Source of the DNA: Candidatus Zhuqueibacterota bacterium
GTDB taxonomy: Bacteria; Zhuqueibacterota; Zhuqueibacteria; Oceanimicrobiales; Oceanimicrobiaceae
NCBI GenBank assembly: GCA_029262055.1
Contig: JAJDAD010000012.1
Coordinates: forward strand, 1-64,000
Length of the DNA: 64,000 bases
Direction: 5' to 3'
The position numbers and the translations under genes were made by a program. Positions 51,453 through 60,732 of the stretch are shown piece by piece. The notes under the pieces are model-generated. The model searched no databases, was not told the DNA's origin, and saw nothing but the letters and a program-made list of their open reading frames with translations. The first letter of the stretch is position 1. Each line of letters opens with the position of its first letter.

Positions 51453-51863
51453 ATGAAGACGAGAATACAACAAATAGAGGGGTCTTCCTTTGCTGCCCTG
51501 TCCGACTCGAACCACTGGGCGGTGCTTGACACCAGCGCCAAAGACAACGGTAGTGACGGCAGCACCGGACCTATGGAGATGGTGCTCAATGCCCTGGGCT
51601 CATGCGCAGGAATCGATATTCTACTTATTTTAGAAAAAATGCGCGCGACAGTCACCGACTTTCAAATCAACATCGAGGCCGAGCGAGCAGATGAGCATCC
51701 GAGAGTTTTCACCAAGGTGCATCTGGAGTTTGTGTTTCGGGGAGAAGGCATCAAGGAGCGTGATGTTGAGAAAGCCATCGACTTGTCTCTCAGTAAATAT
51801 TGTTCAGTGGCCGGAATGGTCGGCCAAACGGCGGATATTCGTACTTCTTTTAAAATAGACTGA
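51453..51863 (+). CDS. OsmC/Ohr family protein
   Basis: A 136-residue protein of the OsmC superfamily, thiol-dependent peroxidase-like proteins that act on organic hydroperoxides. The two conserved cysteines are Cys51 in NALGSCAGIDILLILEKM and the second in LSKYCSVAGMVGQTA. The N-terminus resembles the YhfA-type subgroup. It is 57 nt after kbl and 55 nt before the YajQ gene in the same direction. Specific substrate is unknown. Confidence 0.9.
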   Translation: MKTRIQQIEGSSFAALSDSNHWAVLDTSAKDNGSDGSTGPMEMVLNALGSCAGIDILLILEKMRATVTDFQINIEAERADEHPRVFTKVHLEFVFRGEGIKERDVEKAIDLSLSKYCSVAGMVGQTADIRTSFKID

Positions 51864-51917
51864 GTCGTTTTTGTCTCAGTTCGTGAAATAATTGTCCAAC
51901 AATCAGGAAGATAGATT

Positions 51918-52400
51918 ATGCCATCATTTGATGTTGTTTCCCAAATTGACATGCACGAAGTAACAAACGCACTGGACCAGGCCAATCGCGAAGTTTCTAC
52001 CCGCTTCGACTTTAAAGGGTCCGGGGCACGCTTCGACAGGGCTGAAGAGGAAATCACAATGTACGGCAACAGTGAGTTCCAGTTGAAGCAGATGCTCGAT
52101 ATCCTGTACACGAAAATGACTCAGAGGAAAGTCGACCTGAAGGCCATGCACGCTGATGAGCCTGAGGAGTCCGGAAAAGGCGCGCGCCAGGTGGTCCATA
52201 TCAAGCAGGGTGTTGATTCCGAGACAGCGAAAAAGATCGTCAAGCTGATCAAAGACAAGAAGATGAAAATCCAGGCAGCCATCCAGGGTGAGCAGGTCCG
52301 CGTGACGGGAAAGAAGCGCGATCACTTACAGGAAGTCATCGCGATGCTGAAGGAATCGGATATCAATATTCCGCTGCAGTACGTCAACTATCGTGATTGA
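51918..52400 (+). CDS. yajQ: YajQ family nucleotide-binding protein
   Basis: A 160-residue protein of the YajQ/UPF0234 family. MPSFDVVSQIDMHEVTNALD, EVSTRFDFKGSGARFDR, QVVHIKQGVDSETAKKIVKLI and QVRVTGKKRDHLQEVIAML are diagnostic. Members bind tRNA or nucleotides, and Xanthomonas and Pseudomonas homologs bind cyclic di-GMP as a co-regulator. The length is normal. It stands alone before the molybdoenzyme leader. Confidence 0.94.
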   Translation: MPSFDVVSQIDMHEVTNALDQANREVSTRFDFKGSGARFDRAEEEITMYGNSEFQLKQMLDILYTKMTQRKVDLKAMHADEPEESGKGARQVVHIKQGVDSETAKKIVKLIKDKKMKIQAAIQGEQVRVTGKKRDHLQEVIAMLKESDINIPLQYVNYRD

Positions 52401-52464
52401 AGGATAGACTCAGGAAGCAACAATCGCTGTCTCCCATTGCAGTCGATTCGTTCAGGAGTGTGGT

Positions 52465-52528
52465 ACGGCTTTTCCAGGGAAAGAGCCGTTCCTCATATCA
52501 ACGCACGTTCTCGCGGGGGAGAACTGCG
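52465..52528 (+). other. Two consecutive bulged hairpins in the leader of the molybdoenzyme operon
   Basis: Hairpin A (52465-52489) pairs ACGGCT-TTTC with GAAA-g-AGCCGT, with one bulged G and a 4-nt loop. Hairpin B (52502-52528) pairs CGCA-c-GTTCTC with GAGAAC-TGCG, with one bulged C. Neither is followed by a T-run, so at most A could be a weak terminator of the yajQ transcript. They lie within 100 nt of the start codon at 52562. They could form a structured leader, but I could not match them to a known riboswitch. Confidence 0.35.
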
Positions 52529-52561
52529 AGTCCAACCAGCGACCAGGTTTAGGATAAATCT

Positions 52562-54163
52562 ATGAATTTCGGTTTCATTGTTGACAATCGTAAGTGCATC
52601 GGGTGTCATGCGTGCACCGTGGCCTGCAAGTCCGAGCACCGCGTACCCGTTGGCGTCAACCGGACGTGGGTGCAATACATCGAGAAAGGCAGGTTTCCCA
52701 GCACGCGCCGGCTGTTTTCCGTGATGCGCTGCAACCACTGCGAAAATGCGCCCTGCGTCGAAATCTGTCCGGTCACGGCGCTGTACACGCGCGCTGATGG
52801 CATCGTGGATTTTGACAACCGGCGGTGCATTGGTTGCAAGAGCTGCATGCAGGCTTGTCCGTACGATGCACTTTACATCGACCCCGACACTCACACCGCA
52901 GCAAAGTGCAACTACTGCGCGCACCGCGTCGACATTGGCCTTGAACCCGCTTGCGTCAATATTTGCCCGGAACATGCGATCATTTCCGGCGACATGGACA
53001 ATCCGCTCACCGAAATTGCCATGTTGCTGGCCCGGGAGCAAGTGACTGCAAGAAAAGTCGAAAAAGGCACACGTCCCAATCTTTTTTATATCAATGGGGA
53101 CGAATCTTACCTGAAGCCGGGTCAGGCCACGGATTTAGACACACATCTGTGGAGTGAGCAAACCAGCGGCGTCGGTCACTTTGCGAAATACGCCGAAGAG
53201 CGGATTGCGCAATCGGATCCGGTTGAGTTAGCAGCCAGGCTGACGCATCCTGAGAATCGGAGCCAAGAACAACCGGGCGCGAGTAGCAATCTCAACGAAT
53301 CGGCCAGCAAGATTTACGATTCTCCCGGCAAAGGAATCCTCTGGGGGTGGGAAGTCTCCGGATACGTCTGGACCAAGGGGATAGCTGCCGGGGCCTTTCT
53401 GGTGCCGTTCATCGCAAAGGTGCTCAACCTTGCGCCCGTCAGTGCGTCTGTTCAGTGGGATGGTGTCGCGTTCGGACTGATCTTCCTGATTCTGACCGGA
53501 GCGCTGCTGATCATGGACCTCGACCGGCCGGCGCGATTTTTATACGTCCTGCTCAGGCCGCAATGGCGATCGTGGTTGGTCCGGGGTGGATACGCGATCT
53601 CGATTTATGGGTTCTTCCTGGTGGCCTGGTCGGCAAGCGCCATTCTTGGGTGGGAACGATTGCGGATGATTGCGACATGGGGGGGAGCCATATTCGCAGT
53701 ATTTACTGCGGTCTACACGGCCTTCCTTTTCGCGCAGGCCCGGGGGCGCGATTTTTGGCAGAGTCCTGTCCTGTTTTTGCATATGCTGACGCACGCCTTT
53801 ATTGCCGGCAGTAGTGTGTTCGCGGTAAACGCGCTCTTTACTTCATTTGAAAATGATTGGGCCGGGTTCATACGGCTTGTGCTCGGCTTGGGGATTTTGT
53901 TTAATCTTCTGATTATTATGCTGGAACTAATGACCGGTCACGCCACCGTCGACGCGGAGAAAACCGTGCGGATGATCGTGAGCGGAAGATACAAGCGTGT
54001 GTTTTGGGGCGTCTGCATCTTGTTAGGGAACGTACTGCCGTTGGCCCTGGTTTTTTCTGGCGGCGACAGTACCATGGGAGGCGCCGGCCTGCTGGCGTTA
54101 ATTGGAGTCCTTTTTACAGAACATATTTGGCTGCAGGCGCCGCAACGAGTACCGCTTAGCTGA
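52562..54163 (+). CDS. Fused four-cluster ferredoxin and NrfD-type membrane subunit
   Basis: A 533-residue fusion of two CISM subunits usually encoded apart. Residues 1-180 form a DMSO reductase B-type ferredoxin with sixteen cysteines in four groups: 12/15/18/22, 57/60/65/69, 89/92/95/99 and 116/119/131/135, binding four [4Fe-4S] clusters. A polar linker (180-255) leads to an NrfD/PsrC-type membrane anchor of about eight helices from residue 265 (YVWTKGIAAGAFLVPFIAKV, LLIMDLDRPARFLYVLLRP). This would pass electrons between quinone and the catalytic subunit encoded next. There is no signal peptide. An AGGA lies upstream. The fusion makes the ferredoxin part of the membrane protein. Confidence 0.9.
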   Translation: MNFGFIVDNRKCIGCHACTVACKSEHRVPVGVNRTWVQYIEKGRFPSTRRLFSVMRCNHCENAPCVEICPVTALYTRADGIVDFDNRRCIGCKSCMQACPYDALYIDPDTHTAAKCNYCAHRVDIGLEPACVNICPEHAIISGDMDNPLTEIAMLLAREQVTARKVEKGTRPNLFYINGDESYLKPGQATDLDTHLWSEQTSGVGHFAKYAEERIAQSDPVELAARLTHPENRSQEQPGASSNLNESASKIYDSPGKGILWGWEVSGYVWTKGIAAGAFLVPFIAKVLNLAPVSASVQWDGVAFGLIFLILTGALLIMDLDRPARFLYVLLRPQWRSWLVRGGYAISIYGFFLVAWSASAILGWERLRMIATWGGAIFAVFTAVYTAFLFAQARGRDFWQSPVLFLHMLTHAFIAGSSVFAVNALFTSFENDWAGFIRLVLGLGILFNLLIIMLELMTGHATVDAEKTVRMIVSGRYKRVFWGVCILLGNVLPLALVFSGGDSTMGGAGLLALIGVLFTEHIWLQAPQRVPLS

Positions 54164-54200
54164 GTGTGCTGTTACGGCACTTTTAACCGACGAGGAGTCA

Positions 54201-57065
54201 ATGTCACACAAGCATCGTCCCGGTCTTATTGAAAAAATCGCGGAAACACTGCGCCTGATCCCGAACCTTCATGACGATCCCGGGGAGGCGACAGCGCGGC
54301 TGACCGAGCCCGGTGATTTGACCAGCTACCCGCCTCCTGATAAGTGGGATGATTGGGTTGAATACGAAGCCGGCTCCTGGCCCCGCCGAGACCCGAGGCA
54401 CTACATGGTGGTGCCGACCAATTGCTTTAATTGCGAGGCGGGCTGCGGGCTGCTCAGTTACATAGACAAAGAGACACTGGCAGTGCGCAAGTTTGAAGGC
54501 AATCCGTTTCATCCCGGCAGCCGGGGACGGAATTGCGCCAAAGGGCCAGCCACCATCAATCAAATCGAGGACACGGATCGCATCCTTTACCCCATGAAAC
54601 GTGCCGGCAAGCGCGGCAGTGGCAAGTGGCAACGAGTGAGCTGGGATGAGGTTTTGGATGATTTGGCGGCTAAGTTGCGCAAGGCGCTTGAGGAGAGCCG
54701 AAATACCGAGATAGCCTATCATGTCGGTCGCCCGGGCCATGAGGGGTATATGGATCGCGTTTTAAAGGCATGGGGCGTCGACGGGCACAATAGCCATACC
54801 AACATCTGTTCCGCCGGCGCACGCCTGGGATACGCCTTGTGGCATTTTTATGACCGCCCGTCACCGGACCACGCCAACGCCAGGTTCATTCTGCTGATCA
54901 GCGCTCATTTGGAGTCGGGCCATTATTTCAATCCGCACGCCCAGCGCATCATAGAAGGAATGATGAGCGGAGCGAAACTTGCCGTTATGGACCCCCGCCT
55001 CTCCAACACAGCAAGTATGGCGGACTACTGGATGCCAACCTACCCCGGTAGTGAGGCCGCGGTGCTCCTGGCCATGGCAAAGATCATCCTGGAAGAAGAT
55101 CTCTACAACGAAAGCTTCATGAAAGACTGGGTCAACTGGCAGGAATACCTCAAAAACGATCATCCCGGCGTGGCTGTGACCTTTGATAACTTCATCGCGG
55201 CGCTCAAGGACGCCTATCAGGAGTATACTCCCGAGTTTGCTGAACAGGAAAGTGGCACTCCTGCGCACGTCATTATCGAAGTTGCAAGAAAGGCCGGAGA
55301 GGCGGGTACCCGTTTATCGACCCACAATTGGCGTAGCGCCGGCAGCGGCAATCTTGGTGGCTGGGCCGTGGCGAGATGCCTGCATTTTCTGAACGTCCTG
55401 ACGGGTAGCGTCGGCACGGTGGGTGGCACATCCCCAAGTGGTTGGAACAAAGGCAAGCCCAACGTATTCGACAATCCGCCCGCGCACAAGTTCTGGAATG
55501 AATTGCACTTTCCCGACGAATACCCGCTTGCTCACTATGAGATGAGTGAGCTTCTGCCGCATTTTCTGAAGGATGGTCGCGGGAAATTGGCAGCTTATTT
55601 CACGCGGGTGTTTAATCCGGTCTGGACTTACCCGGACGGCTTCACCTGGATCGAGGCGTTGTGCGATGAAAGCAAAATCGAGTTGCACGCCGCCCTGACT
55701 CCAACCTGGAATGAAACGGCCTACTACGCCGATTATGTATTGCCCATGGGACATGCCAGCGAGCGTCACGACTACATCAGCTATGAAACGCATTCCGGCA
55801 AATGGATAGGGTTTCGCCAGCCCGTCTTGCGGGAAGCCATGCGACGGATGGGTAAAGAAGTGGAGTTTACCTATGAAGCCAATCCGGGAGAGGTGTGGGA
55901 AGAGGACGAGTTTTGGATCGAGTTGTCCTGGCGCATCGACCCTGACGGGAGTCTTGGCATCAGAGAGCATTTCATTTCGCCCTACCGTGCGGGCGAGAAG
56001 ATCACAATTGATGAATACTATCGTTTTATTTTCGAACACACGCCGGGCCTGCCCGAAAAGGCCAGGCAAGAGAACCTGTCAGCTCTTGACTACATGCGTA
56101 AGTACGGCGCTTTCGAGGTAGAGGCTACCTGCTATAACAAACATATGGAGTCCGTAAGCGCCGACCAATTGGCCGGGACGGTAGTGAACCCCGAGGGCCA
56201 GGTAATCTCAAAGGAAGGAAAAGCGGTCGGTGTGCAGGTGGATGACCAGGCGAGAGTTGGCTTTCCGACGCCCTCGCGGAAACAGGAGTTCTACTCCCAA
56301 ACCATGGTGGATTGGGGCTGGCCGGAATATAAAATTCCGACATATATCAAGAGTCATATTCACGAGGAGCAGATGGACCGGGACAAGGGCGACTTCCCGC
56401 TCATCCCGACTTTTAGGCTGCCGACATTGATTCACTCGCGTTCGGGCAATGCAAAGTGGCTGACCGAAATATCGAACCGCAATCCCATCTGGATGCACAC
56501 TTCGGATGCGGACAGGCTGGGTATTGCGACCGGCGACCTGCTGCGCATCAACACGGAGATCGGGTATTTCGTCAACAAGGTTTGGGTAACGGAAGGGATG
56601 AAACCTGGTGTCGTCGTCTGCTCCCACCACATCGGCAGGTGGCGTCGGGCCCAAGATAGTCCGGGGAACCGTTGGGCTACCAGTATGGTCGATATCGAAG
56701 AGTCGGATAAGGGAAAGTGGCGTATGCGGGTGCTGGATGGCATCAGGCCATATAAGAGCGACGACGCGGATTCGGCCCGTATTTTCTGGAGCGATGGCGG
56801 CGTGCATCAGAACATCACGCACGCAGTTCATCCTGACCCGATCAGCGGCATGCATTGTTGGCATCAAAAAGTCAGAATCGAAAAGGCTCATCTTGAAGAC
56901 CGGTGTGGTGATGTTTTTGTCGACACGGACAAGTCATTTGCCGTCTACAAGGAATGGTTGCAAATGACACGCCCCGCACCCGGTCCGGACGGCCTGCGGC
57001 GGCCCCTGTGGTTGAACCGCCCGCTTCGGCCGCAAGAAGCACAATTCTATTTGCAGCAACAATGA
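54201..57065 (+). CDS. Molybdopterin (bis-MGD) oxidoreductase catalytic subunit
   Basis: A 954-residue DMSO reductase-superfamily enzyme. The [4Fe-4S] site is Cys75, Cys78, Cys82 and Cys112 (NCFNCEAGCG, GRNCAKGPA). The likely Mo ligand is Cys203 in SHTNICSAGARLGY. MGD-binding stretches are LISAHLESGHYFNPH, LAVMDPRLSNTASMADYW and a C-terminal MopB domain with WMHTSDADRLGIATGDLLRI. No twin-arginine signal is visible, so the enzyme is predicted cytosolic, and the fused FeS-NrfD partner is just upstream. ATG 54201 with GAGGAG is clear; an earlier start would overlap the upstream gene. Candidate reactions include sulfur, arsenic, nitrogen or formate redox, and none can be chosen from sequence alone. 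Confidence 0.9.
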   Translation: MSHKHRPGLIEKIAETLRLIPNLHDDPGEATARLTEPGDLTSYPPPDKWDDWVEYEAGSWPRRDPRHYMVVPTNCFNCEAGCGLLSYIDKETLAVRKFEGNPFHPGSRGRNCAKGPATINQIEDTDRILYPMKRAGKRGSGKWQRVSWDEVLDDLAAKLRKALEESRNTEIAYHVGRPGHEGYMDRVLKAWGVDGHNSHTNICSAGARLGYALWHFYDRPSPDHANARFILLISAHLESGHYFNPHAQRIIEGMMSGAKLAVMDPRLSNTASMADYWMPTYPGSEAAVLLAMAKIILEEDLYNESFMKDWVNWQEYLKNDHPGVAVTFDNFIAALKDAYQEYTPEFAEQESGTPAHVIIEVARKAGEAGTRLSTHNWRSAGSGNLGGWAVARCLHFLNVLTGSVGTVGGTSPSGWNKGKPNVFDNPPAHKFWNELHFPDEYPLAHYEMSELLPHFLKDGRGKLAAYFTRVFNPVWTYPDGFTWIEALCDESKIELHAALTPTWNETAYYADYVLPMGHASERHDYISYETHSGKWIGFRQPVLREAMRRMGKEVEFTYEANPGEVWEEDEFWIELSWRIDPDGSLGIREHFISPYRAGEKITIDEYYRFIFEHTPGLPEKARQENLSALDYMRKYGAFEVEATCYNKHMESVSADQLAGTVVNPEGQVISKEGKAVGVQVDDQARVGFPTPSRKQEFYSQTMVDWGWPEYKIPTYIKSHIHEEQMDRDKGDFPLIPTFRLPTLIHSRSGNAKWLTEISNRNPIWMHTSDADRLGIATGDLLRINTEIGYFVNKVWVTEGMKPGVVVCSHHIGRWRRAQDSPGNRWATSMVDIEESDKGKWRMRVLDGIRPYKSDDADSARIFWSDGGVHQNITHAVHPDPISGMHCWHQKVRIEKAHLEDRCGDVFVDTDKSFAVYKEWLQMTRPAPGPDGLRRPLWLNRPLRPQEAQFYLQQQ

Positions 57066-57163
57066 GCTAAAGTTCTCGCCGGAACGGCCCGTTGCCTCAG
57101 AATAGAGGGTTTCCAATGGCTTACTCGCATGCGGAGCGCGGATCCCGGATGACCATATTTCTG

Positions 57164-57192
57164 TTGAATTTGGTCAGTGCTTATACTATATT
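57164..57192 (+). promoter_or_regulatory. Candidate promoter of the TPR protein operon
   Basis: TTGAAT (57164-57169), a 17-nt spacer and TATATT (57187-57192), 34 nt before the start at 57226. Confidence 0.5.
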
Positions 57193-57225
57193 ATGAGTCT
57201 GTTATTTGAACATATATACTGAGCT

Positions 57226-58914
57226 ATGTTTTTTAAAAACAATAATTTGTCGACGTTTTCTGTAGTGCTCCTCTGCCTGGCTGTCTGGGCACCCAGCGCA
57301 CGCGGCCAGTCATCCGGCAAACAGGAGAAAAGAGCATATAATCCCAAAGCGGCGGATCTGGTCATCCAGGGTTCCATCCACGAACTTAGGGGGGATTACG
57401 AAAAGGCGCTCAATTCTTTCAATGAAGCCCTGATTTACGAACCCAATTCCGCGTCGATTTGTTATTCCGTGGCGAAGAACTACGTTTTGCGCGGAAAGGT
57501 CGATACTGCCGTTCAAATGCTCAAGCGCAGCATCGGAAATGACTCTGACTACGTTGATAGCCGCAAGTTGCTGGCAACCATCTACCACCGGCAGGGGAAG
57601 CTCCTTCTGGCCAAAAGTCAGTTCCTGGCTGTCATCGAACTGGATTCCACTGATACCGAGGCTCGCCTCAACCTGGCTGCAATCTACCTTGCTCAGGATG
57701 AGAAAGAGATGGGTGCCCGCCAATACCAGTCTTTGTTGAATGCCGGCCAGCTAAGCGGTGAGGCACATTTTCAACTGGGCAACATTTATTATCAGCAAGA
57801 AAAATACGAGGAAGCCCACAAGGTCTTTCTGAGTTACATCAAAGATTACCCGGAGCTCGAGAAAGGATTTCTGGCGCTCGGAGCATTGTTCGTTGCTAAA
57901 AAGGATACTCTCTGCGCGCTTGCCTGGTACACAGAAACCATTGACGAGAACCCAGACTTTGATGCGGTCCGGGAGGAGTTGGCCGGTATACATGTCGCGA
58001 TGGATGATTGGGATGCCGCGATTTCATTGTACCAGGATGTTCTGCAGCGGGATAGCACCAGCACCATGGCCAGAATCAGACTTGGGGACCTGTATTTCAC
58101 CAAAGGAGACACCTCCGACGCGATCACAGTGTTTCACCAGTTAACCGAGTCGAATCCCGATGAGTGGCGGGGTTATTATAAACTTGGCCAGATATACTTC
58201 AGCGGCGGCAAAATGGGGGAGAGCATTCCCTATTTTGAGAAAACGATTCAGTTGAACAAAGCTTTGCCCGATCCCTGGTTCCGGCTTGGCCTTGCGCATC
58301 AACAGAACGGCGATCTGAATGAAGCGGAGTCCTACTATCGCCGGGCACAGGAACTGGCGCCGCAACACCCAATTACAAATTTCTATCTGGGCAGCTTGCT
58401 TTTACAATTGCAGCGCCATGAGGACGGCATCGCCTTCCTGATTAAGTCCGATGAGGAGGCCCCGGACAATGCAGTTACTTTAAGTGCGTTGGCTGCCGGA
58501 TATGCCGAGATTAAGGACTACACCAGAAGCGATGAGTACTACCAGCAGGCGCTGGAAATTGAGCCCGAGAACCCCACGATTCTCAATAATTACAGCTACA
58601 GTCTGGCAGAACGGGGCGAGCGACTGCAAGCCGCCCTGGAGATGACCCAGCAGGCGCTTGCGGCGGAGCCGGAAAACGGTTCCTTCCTCGACACCATGGG
58701 ATGGGTCTATTTTAAATTAGAAGATTTTCACAAGGCTTTAGAGTTTATTAGAAAATCTGCGGAAGTGCGTGATACGTCTGCCGAAGTGCTGGAGCATTTG
58801 GGCGATGTATACGAAAAGCTTGGCCAAATGGATCTGGCGATAGAAAACTGGCAGAAGGCGCATGACTTGGATCCCGAGCGCAAAAGCGTGATCATCAAGT
58901 TAGGGATAAACTAG
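57226..58914 (+). CDS. Exported tetratricopeptide repeat protein
   Basis: A 562-residue protein with a signal peptide ending near PSARGQ. From about residue 45 to the end it is made of roughly 14 TPR units, for example LVIQGSIHELRGDYEKALNS, AHFQLGNIYYQQEKYEEAHK, GYYKLGQIYFSGGKMGESI, AGYAEIKDYTRSDEYYQQAL and GDVYEKLGQMDLAIENWQKA. TPR arrays serve as protein interaction scaffolds. The next gene, a LolB-like lipoprotein, begins 8 nt after the stop, and this gene pair suggests a role in outer-membrane lipoprotein or envelope assembly. Promoter at 57164-57192. Confidence 0.88.
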   Translation: MFFKNNNLSTFSVVLLCLAVWAPSARGQSSGKQEKRAYNPKAADLVIQGSIHELRGDYEKALNSFNEALIYEPNSASICYSVAKNYVLRGKVDTAVQMLKRSIGNDSDYVDSRKLLATIYHRQGKLLLAKSQFLAVIELDSTDTEARLNLAAIYLAQDEKEMGARQYQSLLNAGQLSGEAHFQLGNIYYQQEKYEEAHKVFLSYIKDYPELEKGFLALGALFVAKKDTLCALAWYTETIDENPDFDAVREELAGIHVAMDDWDAAISLYQDVLQRDSTSTMARIRLGDLYFTKGDTSDAITVFHQLTESNPDEWRGYYKLGQIYFSGGKMGESIPYFEKTIQLNKALPDPWFRLGLAHQQNGDLNEAESYYRRAQELAPQHPITNFYLGSLLLQLQRHEDGIAFLIKSDEEAPDNAVTLSALAAGYAEIKDYTRSDEYYQQALEIEPENPTILNNYSYSLAERGERLQAALEMTQQALAAEPENGSFLDTMGWVYFKLEDFHKALEFIRKSAEVRDTSAEVLEHLGDVYEKLGQMDLAIENWQKAHDLDPERKSVIIKLGIN

Positions 58915-58922
58915 ATTCTCCC

Positions 58923-59777
58923 GTGCAGAGACCCGTCGATTTTTTCTTTTCCAAACATGCACGGCTAACGATTGGTCTCGGCTTGGCCTGGTTTCTTAGT
59001 AGTTGTGCCGCTACTAGTGAAGTTCCGCCGCCGAATCTCTCCATTTTCACCCCCGCAGACATCAGCACCAGAGTTTTGCGAAACTACAGAAAACTCGCGA
59101 GTTTTGAGGGACGGGCGCGCATAATCATCGAATTGCCCGGCCAGGGATACAGAGGCACCTCCAAGGTTTATATGAGTTTCCCAGACTCGGTCTTTGTAAA
59201 GACCGAGGCGATACTGGGCATTGATGTGGGTGCACTGTTTCTTGATGATCGGTACTTTGCCGCCTATGCCCCGAGAGAGAATACGCTTTACTATGGCGAG
59301 GCTTCGGGCTTCGACCTGCACGACTTCCTGCAGATAGAGATCGAAACCGAAGAACTGATGGAGGTCTTTGTGGGATTGGATCAGATTGTACCTGATTCCA
59401 CTTATGAACTTCTGCAGGATGGCAGGGAGACCATTCTCTCCGGTACCACGCCTGCGGGCACTGTCAGGTTCTGGATCGATCCCGGCAAGATGGTCGTGAC
59501 CAAGAGTGAAGTGATCGACCACGCGGGGCAGACCATTCTGAAGCGGGAGTTTCAACGGTTTGCGAAGAAAGGTGGTGTATATCTGCCACGGACCATCAAG
59601 ATTACCCGGCCGGTTGCAAAAGAAAGATTGACCGTGGTTTACACAAACCAGAAAGTGAACAAGAAAATCGCGGCATCGAAATTCAGCATGAAAACCAGCA
59701 AGAACGCCAAACGCGTGTACTGGGGTGACAATCGTCCTCGCGTGGAGCGGGGACAAAAACGCAAGGAAACAGATTAG
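58923..59777 (+). CDS. DUF4292 / LolB-like outer membrane lipoprotein
   Basis: A 284-residue lipoprotein. The N-terminal hydrophobic segment ends in AWFLSSCAATSEV, with a lipobox-like LSSC. The mature part matches the DUF4292 pattern: LRNYRKLASFEGRARIIIE, RGTSKVYMSFPDSVFVKTEAILGID, AAYAPRENTLYYGE and VRFWIDPGKMVVTKSEV. The fold is thought to resemble LolA/LolB lipoprotein carriers. The start appears to be GTG 58923 with no strong ribosome site, so translation may be coupled to the TPR gene 8 nt upstream. The basic tail (RGQKRKETD) is unusual. A function in lipoprotein sorting is inferred from fold similarity. Confidence 0.82.
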   Translation: MQRPVDFFFSKHARLTIGLGLAWFLSSCAATSEVPPPNLSIFTPADISTRVLRNYRKLASFEGRARIIIELPGQGYRGTSKVYMSFPDSVFVKTEAILGIDVGALFLDDRYFAAYAPRENTLYYGEASGFDLHDFLQIEIETEELMEVFVGLDQIVPDSTYELLQDGRETILSGTTPAGTVRFWIDPGKMVVTKSEVIDHAGQTILKREFQRFAKKGGVYLPRTIKITRPVAKERLTVVYTNQKVNKKIAASKFSMKTSKNAKRVYWGDNRPRVERGQKRKETD

Positions 59778-59779
59778 TC

Positions 59780-60721
59780 TTGAATGAACAAAAACCAGAA
59801 ATCTCAGTGCTCATACCTCTGTACAATGAGGTTGAATCATTACAGGAACTTCATGAGGAAATTACCGGCGTAATTGATTCATTAGGGCGTTCGGCCGAGC
59901 TGCTTTACATTGACGACGGCTCGACGGACGGTTCGTTCGACCTGCTGAAAGAGTTACACGCGCAGCGTCCCGGTGTGCGTGTTTTTCAGTTTCGCAAAAA
60001 CTATGGCAAATCCGCCGCCCTGGCTAAAGGCTTTCAAGAAGCACGGGGTGACTTCATCATTACGATGGATGCCGATTTGCAGGACGACCCGAAAGAAATC
60101 CCCGCGTTAATCGCAAAGCTCGAAGAGGGGTATGACCTGGTTTCGGGCTGGAAGAAGAATCGCTTTGATCCGTTCGTCAAGCGCACAACTTCCAAAATGT
60201 TCAATCGGGTGACCTGCCTGTTGACCGGCTTGAAAATAAATGACATCAATTGTGGCTTGAAGGCTTATCGCCGGGAGGTTACCGAAGCGATAAGTGTTTA
60301 CGGGCAACTCCATCGCTTTTTGCCCGTGCTCGCGCAATGGGAAGGGTTTCGCATAACTGAGATCGTTGTGCATCACCATGCCCGCAAGTACGGCGTTTCA
60401 AAGTTCGGATTTTCCCGTTTCACGGCCGGCTTTTTTGACCTAATCACTGTTCTGTTTATCACCAGGTACACGCGCCGCCCGCTGCATTTGTTCGGGTTTG
60501 CCGGCCTGCTGTCTTTTCTTTTCGGGTCAGCTATCAGCATTTATCTGGCCATCGAGCGTTTGTTTTTTAACAAGTTTCTTTCAAACCGTCCTTTGATCTG
60601 GTTGGGTATTTTGGCGATAATTGTCGGCGTCCAGTTTGTTTCTATCGGTCTTCTGGGTGAGATGATCACCGAGAGCCGGAAGGGACAAGTCGACTACGCA
60701 ACCAGGAATGTCCTCGAATAG
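59780..60721 (+). CDS. Family 2 glycosyltransferase (polyprenol-phosphate glycosyltransferase-like)
   Basis: A 313-residue inverting glycosyltransferase of the DPM1/GtrB type. The GT-A core has [54 protein letters not shown] and the metal-binding [15 protein letters not shown]. Two C-terminal membrane helices (about 230-255 and 268-293) anchor it, as in bactoprenol-phosphate sugar transferases. The start is TTG 59780, since no nearby ATG precedes the first strand; AAGGA is 12 nt upstream. It opens a cluster for heptose nucleotide synthesis and glycosylation. Confidence 0.9.
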   Translation: MNEQKPEISVLIPLYNEVESLQELHEEITGVIDSLGRSAELLYIDDGSTDGSFDLLKELHAQRPGVRVFQFRKNYGKSAALAKGFQEARGDFIITMDADLQDDPKEIPALIAKLEEGYDLVSGWKKNRFDPFVKRTTSKMFNRVTCLLTGLKINDINCGLKAYRREVTEAISVYGQLHRFLPVLAQWEGFRITEIVVHHHARKYGVSKFGFSRFTAGFFDLITVLFITRYTRRPLHLFGFAGLLSFLFGSAISIYLAIERLFFNKFLSNRPLIWLGILAIIVGVQFVSIGLLGEMITESRKGQVDYATRNVLE

Positions 60722-60732
60722 GTGAATCAAGA

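Noticed and set aside
52401-52561. Moco riboswitch
   Set aside because: The molybdoenzyme context is right, but the two simple hairpins do not form the multi-stem arrangement of that motif. Reported only as an unassigned leader.
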